DNA of 64,000 nt from Balanoglossus misakiensis (GCA_040954595.2 CM082584.2:1240001-1304000), one strand, 5' to 3'; positions 11,950-23,595 are shown, counted from the stretch's first letter. The notes: generated from the letters alone by a model not told the origin. Translations and numbers: made by a program.

Positions 11950-12620
11950 CAGTGGACTTTGACCCTAAGTCGCTAATGTTGTGGGAGGTTTCATTACCAT
12001 TGTAGTCACATGTAGTGGATAGTAGTTTGGGAAATTGGGTGAAATACGTCAGCAGACCAGTGATTTTCTTGCACGAAGGGAGTATGGTACCAGCAATAAT
12101 CAGAGATCAGGCTTCGTTGCCTTTCAAAAGTTCCTACTTCAGTCGTGATGTTGCAACTGGACGGTTCAGTATGGGGGTCGGCCCGCAGGTGGCCGTGTGG
12201 GTTATCAGGTCGCCCGTAACGACACGCAGCTACATGCAGCTGTATGGGACCAAAATAATACACCCGATTCGGGTGTCACCTGTGACACCTGCATAACTCA
12301 ATAATTATGTGCATGCGTAATTGTGGGGTCAATGAAAGGGGTGGTAGCGTGGTATTTGTTGCACATGGATCAATATGAAGTCCGATTTTCCCGTCAAGTT
12401 GTGGGCGACCTTATGTGACCTTTCACCTACTTTTGCTTAGTGAGCATCCACAGCAGATGCATGCAGCTTTGGCTTGGGGGAGGGGGGCATATACGGATGG
12501 GACCATAATGATATACCAAAGGCGGGGTCACCTGGTGCACCTGCCTAAGTCATTGATTTTGTACATTTAATTGGACACTAACCAACAGGGCGATAGGTGT
12601 GGTTTTTGTTCCACAGGGAC
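11950..12620. repeat. degenerate repeat related to 8.85 kb, with diverged tandem units
   Basis: After the first LINE the sequence resumes with a second copy of the 8845-9010 block. Loosely repeating units follow, marked by GACACCTGCATAACTCA / TTTGTTGCACA / GACCTTTCACCT phrases. The same unit type continues at 13530-14040 beyond the second LINE, so that LINE split an existing array. Confidence 0.55.
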
Positions 12621-13445
12621 GAATGTAAGTGTCAGTTGCTTTTTGCCCAAATGTCCATTGAGGCCTGTATCCGTGATCTTAAGGACTGGATAACCCAAAA
12701 CAAGCTTCAACTCAACGACTCCAAAACTGAGATTCTACTTATTCGTTCACAATTTCATCACTCTGCTGATGCTATTGACAAGATTACCATTGGTTCAAGC
12801 TCTGTTCCCGTCGTTAAATCAGCTCGCAATATTGGTGTAATATTTGACAATACGCACATGTATAAAGATCACATCAAGAAAACTTGTCAATCAATATATT
12901 ACCACTTTCGCCGTGTCGGACAAATCAGGAAATTTCTTAACAAAGCAACATGTCAAACAGTGATTCATGCTATTTTGGCAGCGAAACTCGACTATGGTAA
13001 TGCATTACTGTATGGTATACCAGAAAGCAGTCTGAACCTTCTACAACGCACACAAAATACAGCTGCAAGAATCATAACTCAGTCCAGGAAGTCTGCCCAT
13101 ATAACGCCAGTTCTTCAACTTCTTCATTGGTTACCAGTTCGCCACAGGATAGAGTATAAAATTAATCTGCTCACATACAAAGCCTTAAATAATCTCGCTC
13201 CGAACTATATCCGCGATCTCATTCGGACATATTCTCCTTGTCGCAGGCTTCGTTCAGCTAATAAGAGCCTTTTATGCATTACAATGTACAAACGTTCTTC
13301 ATACGGTGGCCGAGCATTCTCACATGCTGCACCGAAACTGTGGAACTCTCTGCCACAAGACATTCGTCAAGCTCCAAGTTTGAGTATCTTTAAGAAAAGA
13401 CTGAAGACGCATTATTTCGCAAGAGCATATGGTGTGGGCCAATAA
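12597..13445 (+). pseudogene. C-terminal part of L2/CR1 LINE reverse transcriptase ORF
   Basis: Open frame of 282 residues. Family-typical blocks run from LKDWITQNKLQLNDSKTE to the end: LDYGNALLYGIP, HITPVLQLLHWLPVRHRI, KINLLTYKALNNLAP, YGGRAFSHAAPKLWNSLPQD and FKKRLKTHYF. The first 15 or so codons are flanking repeat, since homology starts near LLFAQMSIEACI (about 12627). RT motifs 1-5, including the catalytic Asp residues, are missing through 5' truncation. The remaining frame is intact, which suggests a relatively recent insertion. Confidence 0.88.
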
Positions 13446-13523
13446 GCACAAGCGCCTTTGAGTATGACACTTGTTATAGATACTGGCGCTATACAAATTT
13501 CTCTGATTGATTGATTGATTGAT
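12620..13523 (+). mobile_element. L2/CR1-type LINE, 3' fragment
   Basis: Only the C-terminal third of the ORF and the 3' UTR remain. The tail has the typical TACTGGCGCTATACAAAT box followed by (ATTG)n at about 13505-13523. Flanking sequence on both sides belongs to the same degenerate repeat, which marks this as a nested insertion. Confidence 0.88.
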
Positions 13524-13529
13524 GTATAA

Positions 13530-14240
13530 GGTGATTTGGATGACCTCTGTCATACAGTGCCATATCTCATCCCGTTGTACAGGTGCAGCGTTGGTATTTG
13601 GAGGGATGAAACTATCATGAAATGCCAAATACAGGGGGATACCTTTGACACCTGCTTGATTCATGTATTACGTGCATACCTAATGTTAGGCAAAGTGAAA
13701 GGGCTGCAAATGTACGATTTGTTGCACAAGACATAAACAGGAATGACATTTTTCTGTCAAATTTTTGAATGACCTCAGGTGTCCATTCACCTGCTTTCCA
13801 CATGTTAGCATGCACATCATATATAGCCACGTGTTTGGAGGGGTAGGGTAGGACCGTCATGAAATGCTAAATTCCTAGGGACACCTGTAATTTACTTGCG
13901 TAACTCATTATTATGGCCATACCCAATTTTAAAAACCCAAAGGGCGAGAATTTTCCGTTGTCTTGAATATGAACCAAATAGGAATCCAAATTGTTGGCCC
14001 AATTTTTGAGTACCCTCAGCTGACCTTTGAAGTACTTAACTGAAGTCCTTACATAACGTAGAAGTTCACTTTTGGTTGTTGTGTTTGTACTTGTAGGACA
14101 TCCATTTCGGGTGGTTGCCTACTTCCCCATATCTCCACATCCAGAGCAAATACAGCCTACACATTTGAATGGTACAACCCTGAATGGAGTCTAATGGTTA
14201 TTATCTCTATGCTTGGGCCCCTTCAATGCTGCTTGCAGCT
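13530..14240. repeat. degenerate tandem repeat, continuation
   Basis: Two to three diverged units, each with GACACCTG, ATTACG/ACTCATTA, TTTTTGA(A/G)TGACCTCAG-type phrases. It ends near CTGCTTGCAGCTTTAATTAT (about 14228) and an (ATT)n tract. A similar 3' end (TTGCTGGCAGCGTTAATTTT) is at about 48373-48395. Confidence 0.55.
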
Positions 14241-15429
14241 TTAATTATTACTATTATTATTGTCACGATATAAAGACACCAACTAAAAACTTACAAAATC
14301 ACAATGTCTTCACAACTCAAAATTTCACTCACTTTTTTTAGTTTGGTAGCCACCCCTCCTTTCTGTCCTAGCATAACAGGAGCACCATCACTGCCCAAAG
14401 CAGACAGACGATCTCTTAAGACAATACCATTCTCTGAAGAAAACTTTTTCACTGACTGTGCAATGGTGTCTGCTCTGCCATCACCAACCTAAAAAAGTGA
14501 AAATAAAACATTGATGTTAACACATGCAATGTACAACTCAATGTTTGTCTCACCTGAATAACTAGTCAGCAAAATCAATTAAATGAGGTCACTCAAAAAC
14601 ATGTTTAATCGTATGTTTTTAATTCAGTGTAGACTTAAAAATTGAAAAACTTTCCACTTACTTCTTTAACTCCAAGGAAAGACACAACTGACTTCCCAGA
14701 CTTCAAGGTGTACTTGGAATAGATGATTAATTGCTTCAATACAGCCACATCAGTTGTTTTCATCTATTCACAGTGAATAGAAGTTACTTCCTTTCATCTT
14801 CTCTAAAATCTCATCACGGATGACTTTGCCTGAAAAATGAAATAAATGAAAATTACTCTTCAGATTAAACTTATCAAAATTCACAGTAATTTGTACAGTA
14901 ATTATTATTTATTGAGTGTAACACTATTGCTTAAACAGTGATCCTTTCTTGAAAACAACCAGGTTTAAATAAATGTTACTACATTGCCTACAATTTAGAT
15001 CTGCACAAAAATCAGTAGACCTACTTACCAATGCAATAAACCATTATAGTTGTGGTCATCACTGCTGAGAGTACCAAGGAATAAACACCCGAGGGACTTT
15101 GCCAATTCCAAAACATGGATGAAGTTGGTGGTGTGTGGCAATTCTCTGTGCATGAGAAAATACATGCATCGTAGGACGCCGATGCATGAAGGCTTGCGTC
15201 TCAACGGTGATGACCTTGTCAAATGCAGCCACAAGACCGCTGCTGTTCTCGATAACTGCTGCCTCGGCGTCAAGCTGCATTGCCGCCCGGTCGATAATCG
15301 TCTCTTCATGCTGCTTGAGTTTGTCTTCGCGAAGGGTGGTACATGTACATGTACATGGAGATGTTGTAACCCAAGTCCCTCCGCACTTGGCCTTCTGCTT
15401 GTGTTTTGTACAAAGGCGACAAAACATCC
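14240..15429 (-). pseudogene. hAT-derived, ZNF862/KIAA1586-like gene fragment (three exons)
   Basis: Three exons on the minus strand. Exon 15029-15429 follows a TTTAG acceptor and starts GMFCRLC, a Cys-rich zinc-finger start, then CTTLREDKLKQHEE. After a frame change near 15185 comes CMYFLMHRELPHTTNFIH, and it ends at a GTAAGT donor. Exon 14662-14829 encodes KVIRDEILEKMKGSNFYSL, then a TGA where the family has a Cys codon, then IDE, a one-base shift, and TTDVAVLKQLIIYSKYTL up to GVKE. Exon 14333-14488 encodes VGDGRADTIAQ and GSDGAPVMLGQKGGVATKLK, which joins the previous exon in phase. These blocks match hAT-type ZNF862-like proteins. Nonsense and frameshift lesions mark it as a pseudogene; everything after the third exon is missing or lies outside the homology. 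Confidence 0.8.
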
Positions 15430-15810
15430 CTAAACTGAAGAAATATCATTCTCTCAAATGCCAGCCGCATGCGGGAGCGTGCACCAGAAACAATAAATAT
15501 TTACCAAGGCGGGAATGAAAAGAAAGCAGGGCGGCGCGTAAGATAGCAGGGTGGCAAAAAATAAAGGAGGGTGGGTCTGCCCAGCTAACCCCCCCCCCCC
15601 CCCAAGTATTAACGCTCTGTGTTTACCATAGACTAATAGTGTCTCAAATTTTACCCTGTGTGAACCTGGTAAGAGACGTGTCTCAAATCTGAGAAGATTC
15701 AGGACCACTTAAACCATTCACCAATAATAATTTATGCCAGTATTTGATCTGAGACGTTTTAGCAATTTCTTGTGTGACCCCCATATCAGTTGAAGCTGAC
15801 AAATCCAGTA
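15430..15810. repeat. low-complexity tract and dispersed repeat
   Basis: A poly-C run at 15588-15603, then a repeat starting CTCTGTGTTTACCATAGAC that includes TGTCTCAAATTTTACCC and GTCTCAAATCTGA. Related sequence lies at 19470-19800, part of it inverted. Confidence 0.6.
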
Positions 15811-16505
15811 TTTTGAATTTTTACATGGATTTTGTATACAGTGTGAATTGTAATTAAAGCTCCATTACCTTTACCTTTTTCATATGTTTTCAGTATCTTT
15901 GTTTAGCAGTTTCTTGTGCAAATTCCCGAAACATGATGAAACATATATGTGTATGGTCAGCATTGTTATTGTGCCAAATTGGAATTTAAGTCCAGACTAG
16001 AATCCATGAATTATTGTCAACAATGACAATGGCCATTATACACATACATTCTGTGCTGACAAGTAACAATCTGTGTGGAGTAGAACATGAAATCGCATTT
16101 GCTACATAGAACAAAAATACTGGAAATAAAGCCAAAAGATACAACGAATGTATATTTAACTTTAACTGCATTCTCATTCTCATCTGTATATATTTTACTG
16201 AGATTGTTTCATCAGGGTTTATCAGTATTCTAAACCAGCTTATGTGTGCATACAATCTGATTAAAATCAGATGTAGGGTACGGCGACGTCTTTTACTTCG
16301 CAGTACGGTATTCTTATACTGTCGCCTCACACTACATCTGACCAACTCCCATAGAAGCTCCCGTTGAAAACTCTAGTAAACCAATCAGACGGTGCCTTAT
16401 AGAGAACTTTAGGTATCCTTCAGTTTCGATTGACATAACGTGCAATCTGATTGGCCTGGCCGCAACGGGACGTTGAACAAGCTTCTATATCTGATTCATA
16501 TAATA
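15811..16505. other. non-coding, with one imperfect hairpin
   Basis: No gene seen. CAGATGTAGGGTACGGCGAC (about 16268) pairs with GTCGCCTCACACTACATCTG (about 16320-16340), an imperfect 20-bp stem of foldback type. Two CCAATCAGA/TCTGATTGG-like motifs follow at about 16380-16455. Confidence 0.5.
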
Positions 16506-16506
16506 C

Positions 16507-17411
16507 TGAAAGGGTTAAGAATGGCACACACTACATGTATGAGCTCATGGAATGTGTTTCTTCCCATAGGATAACATTAAGAATTGATAGAAAACCCTTT
16601 TCTACTATTGTAATTTTAAGAAGTTTCACTCATAACTCATCCAAATGAAATTAAATTGAGTGATTCATATAAGTTGTAGGCTCACCACTGTGCTCAGTTT
16701 TGAGATAAACTTAAATGTGTCCATGCCTATATAAAAATAACATAGAAAGACCTATGGTGAAAAATGTTGACTTTAATTCAGGCTGCATTAGTGGAAAAAT
16801 AATCATACTTTGTCTGGCATAGAAACTCAGAATCTACAAAAAAGGCCTTTAAAACATGAATGGAAATGAAAATACTGCTACAATAAGAAATTCTTACCTT
16901 GAATAAAGTATTTATTGGTACCACCACTTCCATAAAGAAACCACTGTGCTGGTGTATTGAGTTGTCAATTTGGGTTTGCTCATTGGCCTTGCTTTGAGTT
17001 CCAATTCATGATGATGGTGTATTAGGGCACTGGACTTGACACAGGTGTATGCTGGTATTATATACGTTGAAAGTATTGTCATTCTTTTAATTGTGGATTT
17101 TTAGATTATGCTGTGTATGTATAATGAGAATCCGTTAAAAATTGTAGGGGTCGTTGCCCTTTTTAAAAAAAATACAGAGCCATGAATTTAGTTGATAATA
17201 GAAGAAATTTGCTGTCTCAGCATTTTTCACCAATGGTTTGTCTATGGGCGAAGATTTTAACGCAATTTATCTCATAATAGAGCTTGGTGACCACATAATT
17301 TTTTTTAACCAATGAATTTACGTTTACTTGTCTGAGCTATGTGTAAAATTTCGTGAAAAAGACAATAGTAGAAGTTTGTTTTCTGGCAATTATCGATGTA
17401 ATCCTTTCAGG
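16507..17411. mobile_element. foldback element, about 0.9 kb
   Basis: Arms at about 16,580-16,780 and 17,205-17,395 are inverted copies of each other. The left arm reads CTTTTCTACTATTGTAATTT and GAGATAAACTT; the right arm carries their inverse. The outer ends TGAAAGGGTTA and TAATCCTTTCA pair loosely. The interior (16,790-17,200) is non-coding. A lone arm of the same family is at about 7,040-7,250. Confidence 0.65.
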
Positions 17412-17765
17412 AACAGACACACATGCACTGTTTATCAGTTTATGTTGTGCGTGTACATCCTTAAATGGTATTTGCCTCTCATGCCTTCCAAATTGTGATT
17501 CTGTTCTAGTGTTTTTGTTAAGGGCGGTACCTAGATAAAATCTACCGGAGTACCCCAGTCACTCCGAATTAAAACAACAGAACAAGGCCAATGTCACAGT
17601 GGTCAGGCAGTCTACCAGAGTTCCCCAGTCATTTCACCGGGGTTCCCCTGGGTGTATCAATGTGGTTATATTAGGAGGTTATAGGAATATTAACGGGGTT
17701 CCCAAATCCATTACCAATGTTCCCCGACCTTTGCAAAAACACTGTGTTCTTTTTATCCTCCACAG

Positions 17766-18340
17766 GAAGAGACAAAGAAAAGCATAGCAACCTCTGCTGA
17801 TACTGCCACAACAAGCACAAGCACAAACACACCCCAGCCTGTAGCTTCTGCGAACCAACAACCCCCACCCTATCCAGCCGCAGCATACCAGCAACACTTC
17901 CAGCAGATGTCATACCCGAACCCATTCGTGTCTCAGTACGCTGCGTTTGCAGGAGCCGGACAGCCGCCACAACACAGAGATGAGGCATCGAACAACGACA
18001 ACACCGTTCAACCGCCAGCCGATGCAACACCCCAGGCAGATGTCAACACTCTCCTAGCACCAGAACCTGCAACTGCCAACACAGAAAACACCCCAAGAGA
18101 AATGCCAATGACAATGCTACCACAGAGACAAACATACGACAAAGAAATGTCAGCCAGCAAGGGTATGAGCAACCCAGAAGAAGAAACGACACACTATCAA
18201 ATCAGAATAATCGCCAGATACGTCAGCAAGAAAATAGTAATTCTTTCGTGTTGATAGTGCTGTTGAGTCTAGCCTTAGCAGCTCTTATGTTGAGACGATT
18301 ATTCATTACATACGAGTTTAAATTTGATTATAATGTGTAG
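17766..18340 (+). CDS. UBE2J1: UBE2J1-like ubiquitin-conjugating enzyme, last exon
   Basis: UBE2J1 (Ubc6e) is a tail-anchored ER E2 that works with ER-associated degradation ligases. This exon follows a good acceptor (TTTTTATCCTCCACAG). It encodes a Pro/Gln/Asn-rich disordered linker and then a tail anchor, VLIVLLSLALAALMLRR, and a YEFKFDYNV end with its stop at 18338-18340. That hydrophobic segment and short charged end closely resemble vertebrate UBE2J1. The linker reads best in the frame of 17766, and the anchor in the frame one base earlier. A one-base indel between about 18,060 and 18,180 is needed, or the copy is damaged; without correction the protein stops at 18254 before the anchor. 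No catalytic UBC domain exon was found upstream in the window, so introns may extend out of it or this is an isolated copy. Confidence 0.72.
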
Positions 18341-18960
18341 TTTATGAAAATATTTAATTAATTCACAACTGATGACAGGTCAAATGTTATTATTTTCCTC
18401 GAGTTTTCATACACATCTGGAATGTTGTCTATATCTTAACAAAAACTATTGTTGAAAAGTCCTGGTGAAAAATCAAGCCAGCCATTATTTATTGTATTGA
18501 AATAGATGGGGGGAGGCACAATGAAAATGGCATATGTTTAGCCTATAGATTTCTGGAAACCACTGGTGAACTCGCTGATAGTACTGAGCAATCTGAATGA
18601 TATGAACATAGTGGTTATTTGGTTGTAGATACAAGACCTCTCTGCAAAATTTTCCTCAAAGAGGTTTTAAATCCGTAACCAAATATAAGCGCACACCATT
18701 TATAATGTCATTATATATAATATGATTTTGTGTGATAAAAAATCTGATGTTTGGATTTTAAGTATTACATGCCAGAAAGGCCTCGTTGCTCACTGCTCAT
18801 GAAAATGCCACTTGTACAAACATGTTCTAGAATTTCTTAAAGTAGAGCGCCCTGATGCCCATGACCAATCCAAGTTTATAAATTGTGTTCTATTCAGGTG
18901 CATTCTCTTTTGTGTATTTTATTTCAGTTATTTACTGTTCAGGTCTTCTAGTAGAGAATG
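18341..18960 (+). other. probable 3' UTR / downstream flank of UBE2J1-like exon
   Basis: AT-rich, no ORF or repeat that I can define. No clear AATAAA close to the stop, so the transcript end is not fixed. Confidence 0.35.
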
Positions 18961-18965
18961 TTATG

Positions 18966-19158
18966 ACAGAACCCCATGGCTCGATCGTGCAAGCACGGCG
19001 TAACGGTAGTATTTGCATCGAGTGTCTGGCGGTGTATTCTTGCGCCCGTCCCCCGCACAAGCTGTCGCTCGTGCGGGGGGCAGCAAGAATACACCGCCAG
19101 CACGAGTGCAAATACTACCGGTACGCCGTGCTTGCACGATTGAGCCATGGGGTTCTGT
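18966..19158. mobile_element. near-palindromic foldback element
   Basis: The arms (18966-19043 and 19083-19158) are almost perfect inverse copies: ACAGAACCCCATGGCTC pairs with GAGCCATGGGGTTCTGT, and GGCGGTGTATTCTTGC with GCAAGAATACACCGCC. The centre is itself a hairpin (CCCCCGCAC with GTGCGGGGG). No coding capacity. Confidence 0.88.
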
Positions 19159-19363
19159 TTTTATTACATATGTTCATCCCATTTTGAATAAAAGACCGAA
19201 AATGAAAGAAATGAGACCGCGGAATGATATTGCTTGTTTCGTGAACAGGCCACTCATTTGCATACAGGTATAGCATAATGTTTTTGGTATTGCACTGAGT
19301 GCAAATACCGATGTTACGCGCGCGCTCGGTGCAAGTAATCGACGGTACATATGTAATAAAAAC
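19157..19363. mobile_element. second foldback element abutting the first
   Basis: GTTTTTATTACATATGT (19157-19173) is an exact inverse of ACATATGTAATAAAAAC (19347-19363). The two foldbacks share the GTT junction. Inside, GGTATTGCACTGAGTGCAAA (from about 19288) is a further palindrome. Non-coding. Confidence 0.8.
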
Positions 19364-20918
19364 CCTTGCTTCAACCAATTACAGAGCTTCAATCAGACCA
19401 AGTATACCCTGGTATTATAAATTTATGATCTATGTTATACAGGTATAGGACATTTTGTCTTTCACCATGTTTACACTGGGTAAAATGAGAAACATTTCAG
19501 ATACCAGGTTCAGGCAGGGAAAAATTTGAGACACTATTTGCCTATGGTAAACACAGAGCATTAATCCATTGAGTCGTTTGTGTCCACACACACAAAGTTT
19601 ATGTATAGGCACTGCGAGGCTCGGCCCCATAGACAATGGGTTGCGAAGAGGTGTTAATCATTACACCGGATCAGGTCTGGCTGACAAAACCGTCTCAAAT
19701 CTGAAAAGTTCCAGGAAGACTTTAATTGTTCATAAAGTATTTTTTATGTCAATGTTTGAGTTGAGATGTTTCAGAAAACTTTCAATGGTCCCTATGTGAA
19801 TGCCCTATTTTTAGTTCCTTTGTGTTGTATGTACAAACACATACAAGTTTCAGCTTTAGGGATCAGTCAGAGCATATTATCAAGCAGTCTGTCTATCGGT
19901 TGCTATGTGTGTGTGTGTGTCATCTCCACAAAAAATATGTAGCACTACATGTACTTCATGAATCACAATATACACACAGTGACTGGCTGTGAGGGTAACA
20001 TGTGGATGACATGATGGTGTTATAATGCTATTAAGTGCAAATGTAAAACCTGGACTACAGGCAAGATTTTTGAAAGGACGGTAAATGTTGATACAAAGAA
20101 TGTTTGAGTCAGCCTATGCACGTGAACTCAAATATACAGAAAAATTTACAAATCTTAAAGTAACATTTTCATATGGAATTGTGTACTTTTGAAAATCATT
20201 TCAAAATCATGTTATAGACTTGTTGAAAGACTGTTGACTACATCTGAATAAAAAGAAACATGAAATTCAAGCAATAACCAGTATTTTACTTCTCTCTTGT
20301 ACATAATCATCATGACATGATCAATAGGTCATTTTCATGATCCCTATGTGACTTCTTGACTTGCATATTCATTGGAATGAATCCTCTATAATGATTTAAA
20401 ACTCTGTAAGTGCCAATAATATTCACTAATTTGAATTCCCATTTTGATCTATTTTTTGAAAAACTTTTCGCCATGTATAGCTCGCACTATTTCTACAAAA
20501 CAGGGACAAATTGGCTGAATTTCCAATGTTGTGTTAACTGTTTTATTAATCATGAGGAAAAAGCGCCGGGCTTATAACTTCCACGGGCGCGCCCAACATT
20601 ATTTGGGCGATACCATTTTGTGGTAGGTGTCACTGGCAAACATGCACCGGACTTCTGATTTATATACTACATGTACTAGGGTCTCACTTGTTGCAACAGT
20701 GTTAAAGAAATCAAACGGTTTTGTTTTGGCCGGTAAACACCGATGGATTAACTCTTAAGTCCATCGTGCATCCAAACGCAGTCGAGTCGGTTCGGTCATT
20801 GTTTATGCGACAGTTAATGCCAAATGTGACAGAAGCATCATATTAAATGAGATAGAATACACAAACAAACAAACATACGAATAAACAAACAGGCAAACAA
20901 ACAAACAAACAACCATTA
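19364..20918. other. non-coding with dispersed repeats and microsatellites
   Basis: 19470-19800 contains the family also seen at 15.6 kb (TTTGAGACACTATTTGCCTA; GTCTCAAATCTGAAAAG). A (GT)n tract is at about 19905-19920 and an (AAAC)n tract at about 20860-20912. No gene seen. Confidence 0.55.
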
Positions 20919-21171
20919 GGGACTGTTCAGAATTTACTTCCAAGTTGGGGATGGAGGATTTTTTATTTTCCTGGTGATTTTTTCCCATGGTCTCCCCTAG
21001 TAAATTGTGGAGGAAATATGTGGTCCCCCCTTAAATTTCCTGGGGATTTTCCATGGTCCCCCTATTGTGACTTTTATGTCTAGTCTCCCCTAATTTGTCT
21101 TGGAGAAAATGGGTGGTCCCCCCCCCCTCTGAAAATTCTCCGCCCCCTGGAAGTAAATTCTGAACAGTCCC
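20919..21171. mobile_element. PIF/Harbinger-like MITE, 253 bp
   Basis: Terminal inverted repeats GGGACTGTTCAGAATTTACT (left) and AGTAAATTCTGAACAGTCCC (right) are exact inverses over at least 20 bp, flanked by the 3-bp duplication TTA (20916-20918 and 21172-21174). A TWA target duplication and GG-starting ends are typical of PIF/Harbinger. The interior is CCCC-rich filler with TGGTCCCCC repeats and no ORF. Confidence 0.88.
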
Positions 21172-21282
21172 TTATTAAAGCCAACAGCTAGCACCCTGGC
21201 TTCTCTGCCAGAGGAGCGATAACATCGACAAAATGCAGATACACAAGAAATGAGCACTTTATTCCACAAGTGAAGTAGTCTG

Positions 21283-21354
21283 TTCCCTGCCCCATTCCCA
21301 CCGCTGGCTGCGCCCTTGAGCGTAGCGCCGATGGCAGTGGGAATGGGGCAGGGG
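21283..21354. repeat. hairpin
   Basis: TTCCCTGCCCCATTCCCAC pairs with GTGGGAATGGGGCAGGGGA around a 30-nt GC-rich loop that contains a secondary GGCTGCGCC-type fold. It is just outside the left end of the giant foldback. Confidence 0.7.
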
Positions 21355-21389
21355 ACCTAGTCCAGGAGCTAGATGCCGTTAATCAGAAT

Positions 21390-23260
21390 TTTTGGTAAGG
21401 AAGGTTTGAGAGGTCCATTCTATGTAAAAAATGGTGCTGATTCCAAAAATGTCAGTCTTATTGACCCCACTCAAGACAACATTGCCATTTTGGCCATTTT
21501 TAACCCAAAAATGGTGTTTTTTTAGAAAACACTAAAAACACACTGTTTTCGTCACATTCTAAGATCTGATGACATATGATATGCTTATTCTATGTAAAAT
21601 TTGGTGAATATTACGAAAAAAATAGTTCGATTGACCCAAAACAACAGAAAATTGCCTTTTTGACCATTTTTTGCCAAAAAACGTCATTTTTAGAAAAAAA
21701 TTAAAACACACGGTTTTCTTCATAATAGTTGATCTGGTGATATATGGAAAGTCAATTCTATGTTAAAAGTGGTGACTTTAAAAAATAAAGCAGTCTTTTT
21801 GACCTCAATCAATACAAAAATGCCATTTTTGGCCACTTTTAGAGGTCAAAAAGGTCATTTTTACAAAAAAACTAAAAATAAATTGTGTTTTTCATATTCA
21901 GAGATCATTGGATATATGAAGTGTCCATTCTATGTAAAAAACGGTGCTGCTTTCAGAAATAGCAGTCTTATTGACCCTACTCAAGAAAAAAATGCCATTA
22001 TTGCCACTTTTTGCCCCAAAACGTCATTTTTAGAAAACACTCAAAATTTATATATTTTCTTCACTTTTGGAGATCTGATAATGTATTATATGCCCATCCT
22101 GTGTAAAACTTGGTGATTATTCCAAAAAAGCAGATTTATTGACCCAACCTAATGCAAAAATGCCCTTTTGGAAAGTTTTTACCCAAAAAGGCCGTTTTTA
22201 GAAAAAAAAAATAAAAACAAACTTTTCTTCATAAAGCTCAGAGATCATGTGATATATGAAATGTTCAACCTATGTAAAAAATGGTGCTAATTCCAGAAAT
22301 AGCAGTCTTATTGATCCTACTCAAGAAAAAATGCCATTTTTGCCACTTTTTGCCCCAAAAACGTCATTTTCAGAAAACACTCAAAATTTATATATTTTCT
22401 TCACTTTCGGAGATCTGATAATGTATTATATGCCCACTATATGTGAAAAATTTCCAAAAAAGCAGTTTTATTGATGCCACCCAAGATAAAAGTGCCCTTT
22501 GTCAAGTTTTTGCCCAAAAAGTGTCATTTCTAGAAAACACCCAAAACTTTTATATTTTCTTCACTTTCGGAGATGATGATGTATTATATACCCACTCTAT
22601 GTGAAAAAATTCAAAAAAAAAAATTACTAGCGCCACTCAAGAAAACAGTGCTTTTTTGACAAGTTTTTGCCCAAAAAGCCACTTTTCGAAAATCATTATA
22701 AACAAACTGTTTGATTCTTATTTGGAGATTCTATGATGTGTGAAAAGTACATTTATTGTAAAATAGGTGTTGATTCCAGAAATGCAGTCTTAATGACCTC
22801 AACCATGATGAAATCACCTTTTTGGCTAAGTTTTGCACAAAATTGTTATTTTTAAGAATATATTAATAAGCATTCTCTTTTCTTCACTTTCGGTGATCTT
22901 ATTATAAATAAAAGCCCATTCTATATTGAAACGTGGTTACTGTTCCAAAAACGGAAGTCTTACTTACCCTATTCAATTGAAATTTGTAATTTCGGCCACT
23001 TTTTTGGTCAAAAATGTTCATTAAAAACAAACAAACTAAAGACAAATTGTTTTCTTCATATTCAGAGATCTGATCATGTATGAAAAGTCCATTCTGTGTA
23101 AAATTTGGTGACTATTCCAAAAACGGCACTCTGGTTGGCCCCACTCTAGTCAAAATTGCCTTTTTTGCTATTTGTAGCCAAAAATAGATCTACTCAAGAA
23201 AAATTTATCATTTTAGCCATTTTGTACCGAAAAAATGTTTGTATTTGGAGTTTTTGCAAA
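21390..23260. repeat. tandem repeat of about 167 bp, 11 diverged units
   Basis: Each unit starts near CCATTCTATGTAAAA(A/T)TGGTG and passes through TTATTGACCCCACTCAAGA, CATTTTTGGCCA and AAAACGTCATTTTTAGAAAA, ending TTTCTTCA..AGATCTGAT. Starts are near 21414, 21587, 21752, 21926, 22093, 22263, 22432, 22590, 22748, 22916 and 23088. Inverted units at 25,900-26,320 belong to the other arm. Confidence 0.85.
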
Positions 23261-23464
23261 ATTAGCCCAAGTTGAACTCATAATGATGATGAAACAGCGT
23301 CGAGAGGAAAAGAAGTTACGAATGGAACAAAACTCGCGTCAATGAATGTAAACACGCCGCCCGGGACCAAGCTCTAAACATGATACAGATGACAAAAGAA
23401 AGGCATTGCACATTGCCCAAATATTCCCATACAGCAGTTCCAAATTAAAATGTCAAGGGTTTTA

Positions 23465-23595
23465 TGTTTATTTAGTTTAAGCCCACATTTTCCCTGCTGC
23501 GTGCTAGTTCAGGGGCCAGTTTTAGCAGTGCTCTATTGAGTATTCTAGCATCGTTGCACTCCTGTCCAATCAGTATGACGGAGGTATCATGATAT
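23465..23595 (+). repeat. dispersed repeat, copy within giant foldback
   Basis: Shares TTTTCCCTG(C/T)TGC(G/A)TGCTA and CAGGGGCCAGTTTTAGCAGT with 27,985-28,135 in the same orientation. The second copy is outside the foldback. No coding signal. Confidence 0.7.

Noticed and set aside
15050-15518. Plus-strand open frames of 110-127 codons
   Set aside because: They are shadows of the minus-strand hAT-like exon, where the recognisable residues are.
21760-22474. Open frames of 72-118 codons with repeated IDPTQEK-type peptides
   Set aside because: They come from the 167-bp tandem repeat; the frames are not kept between units.
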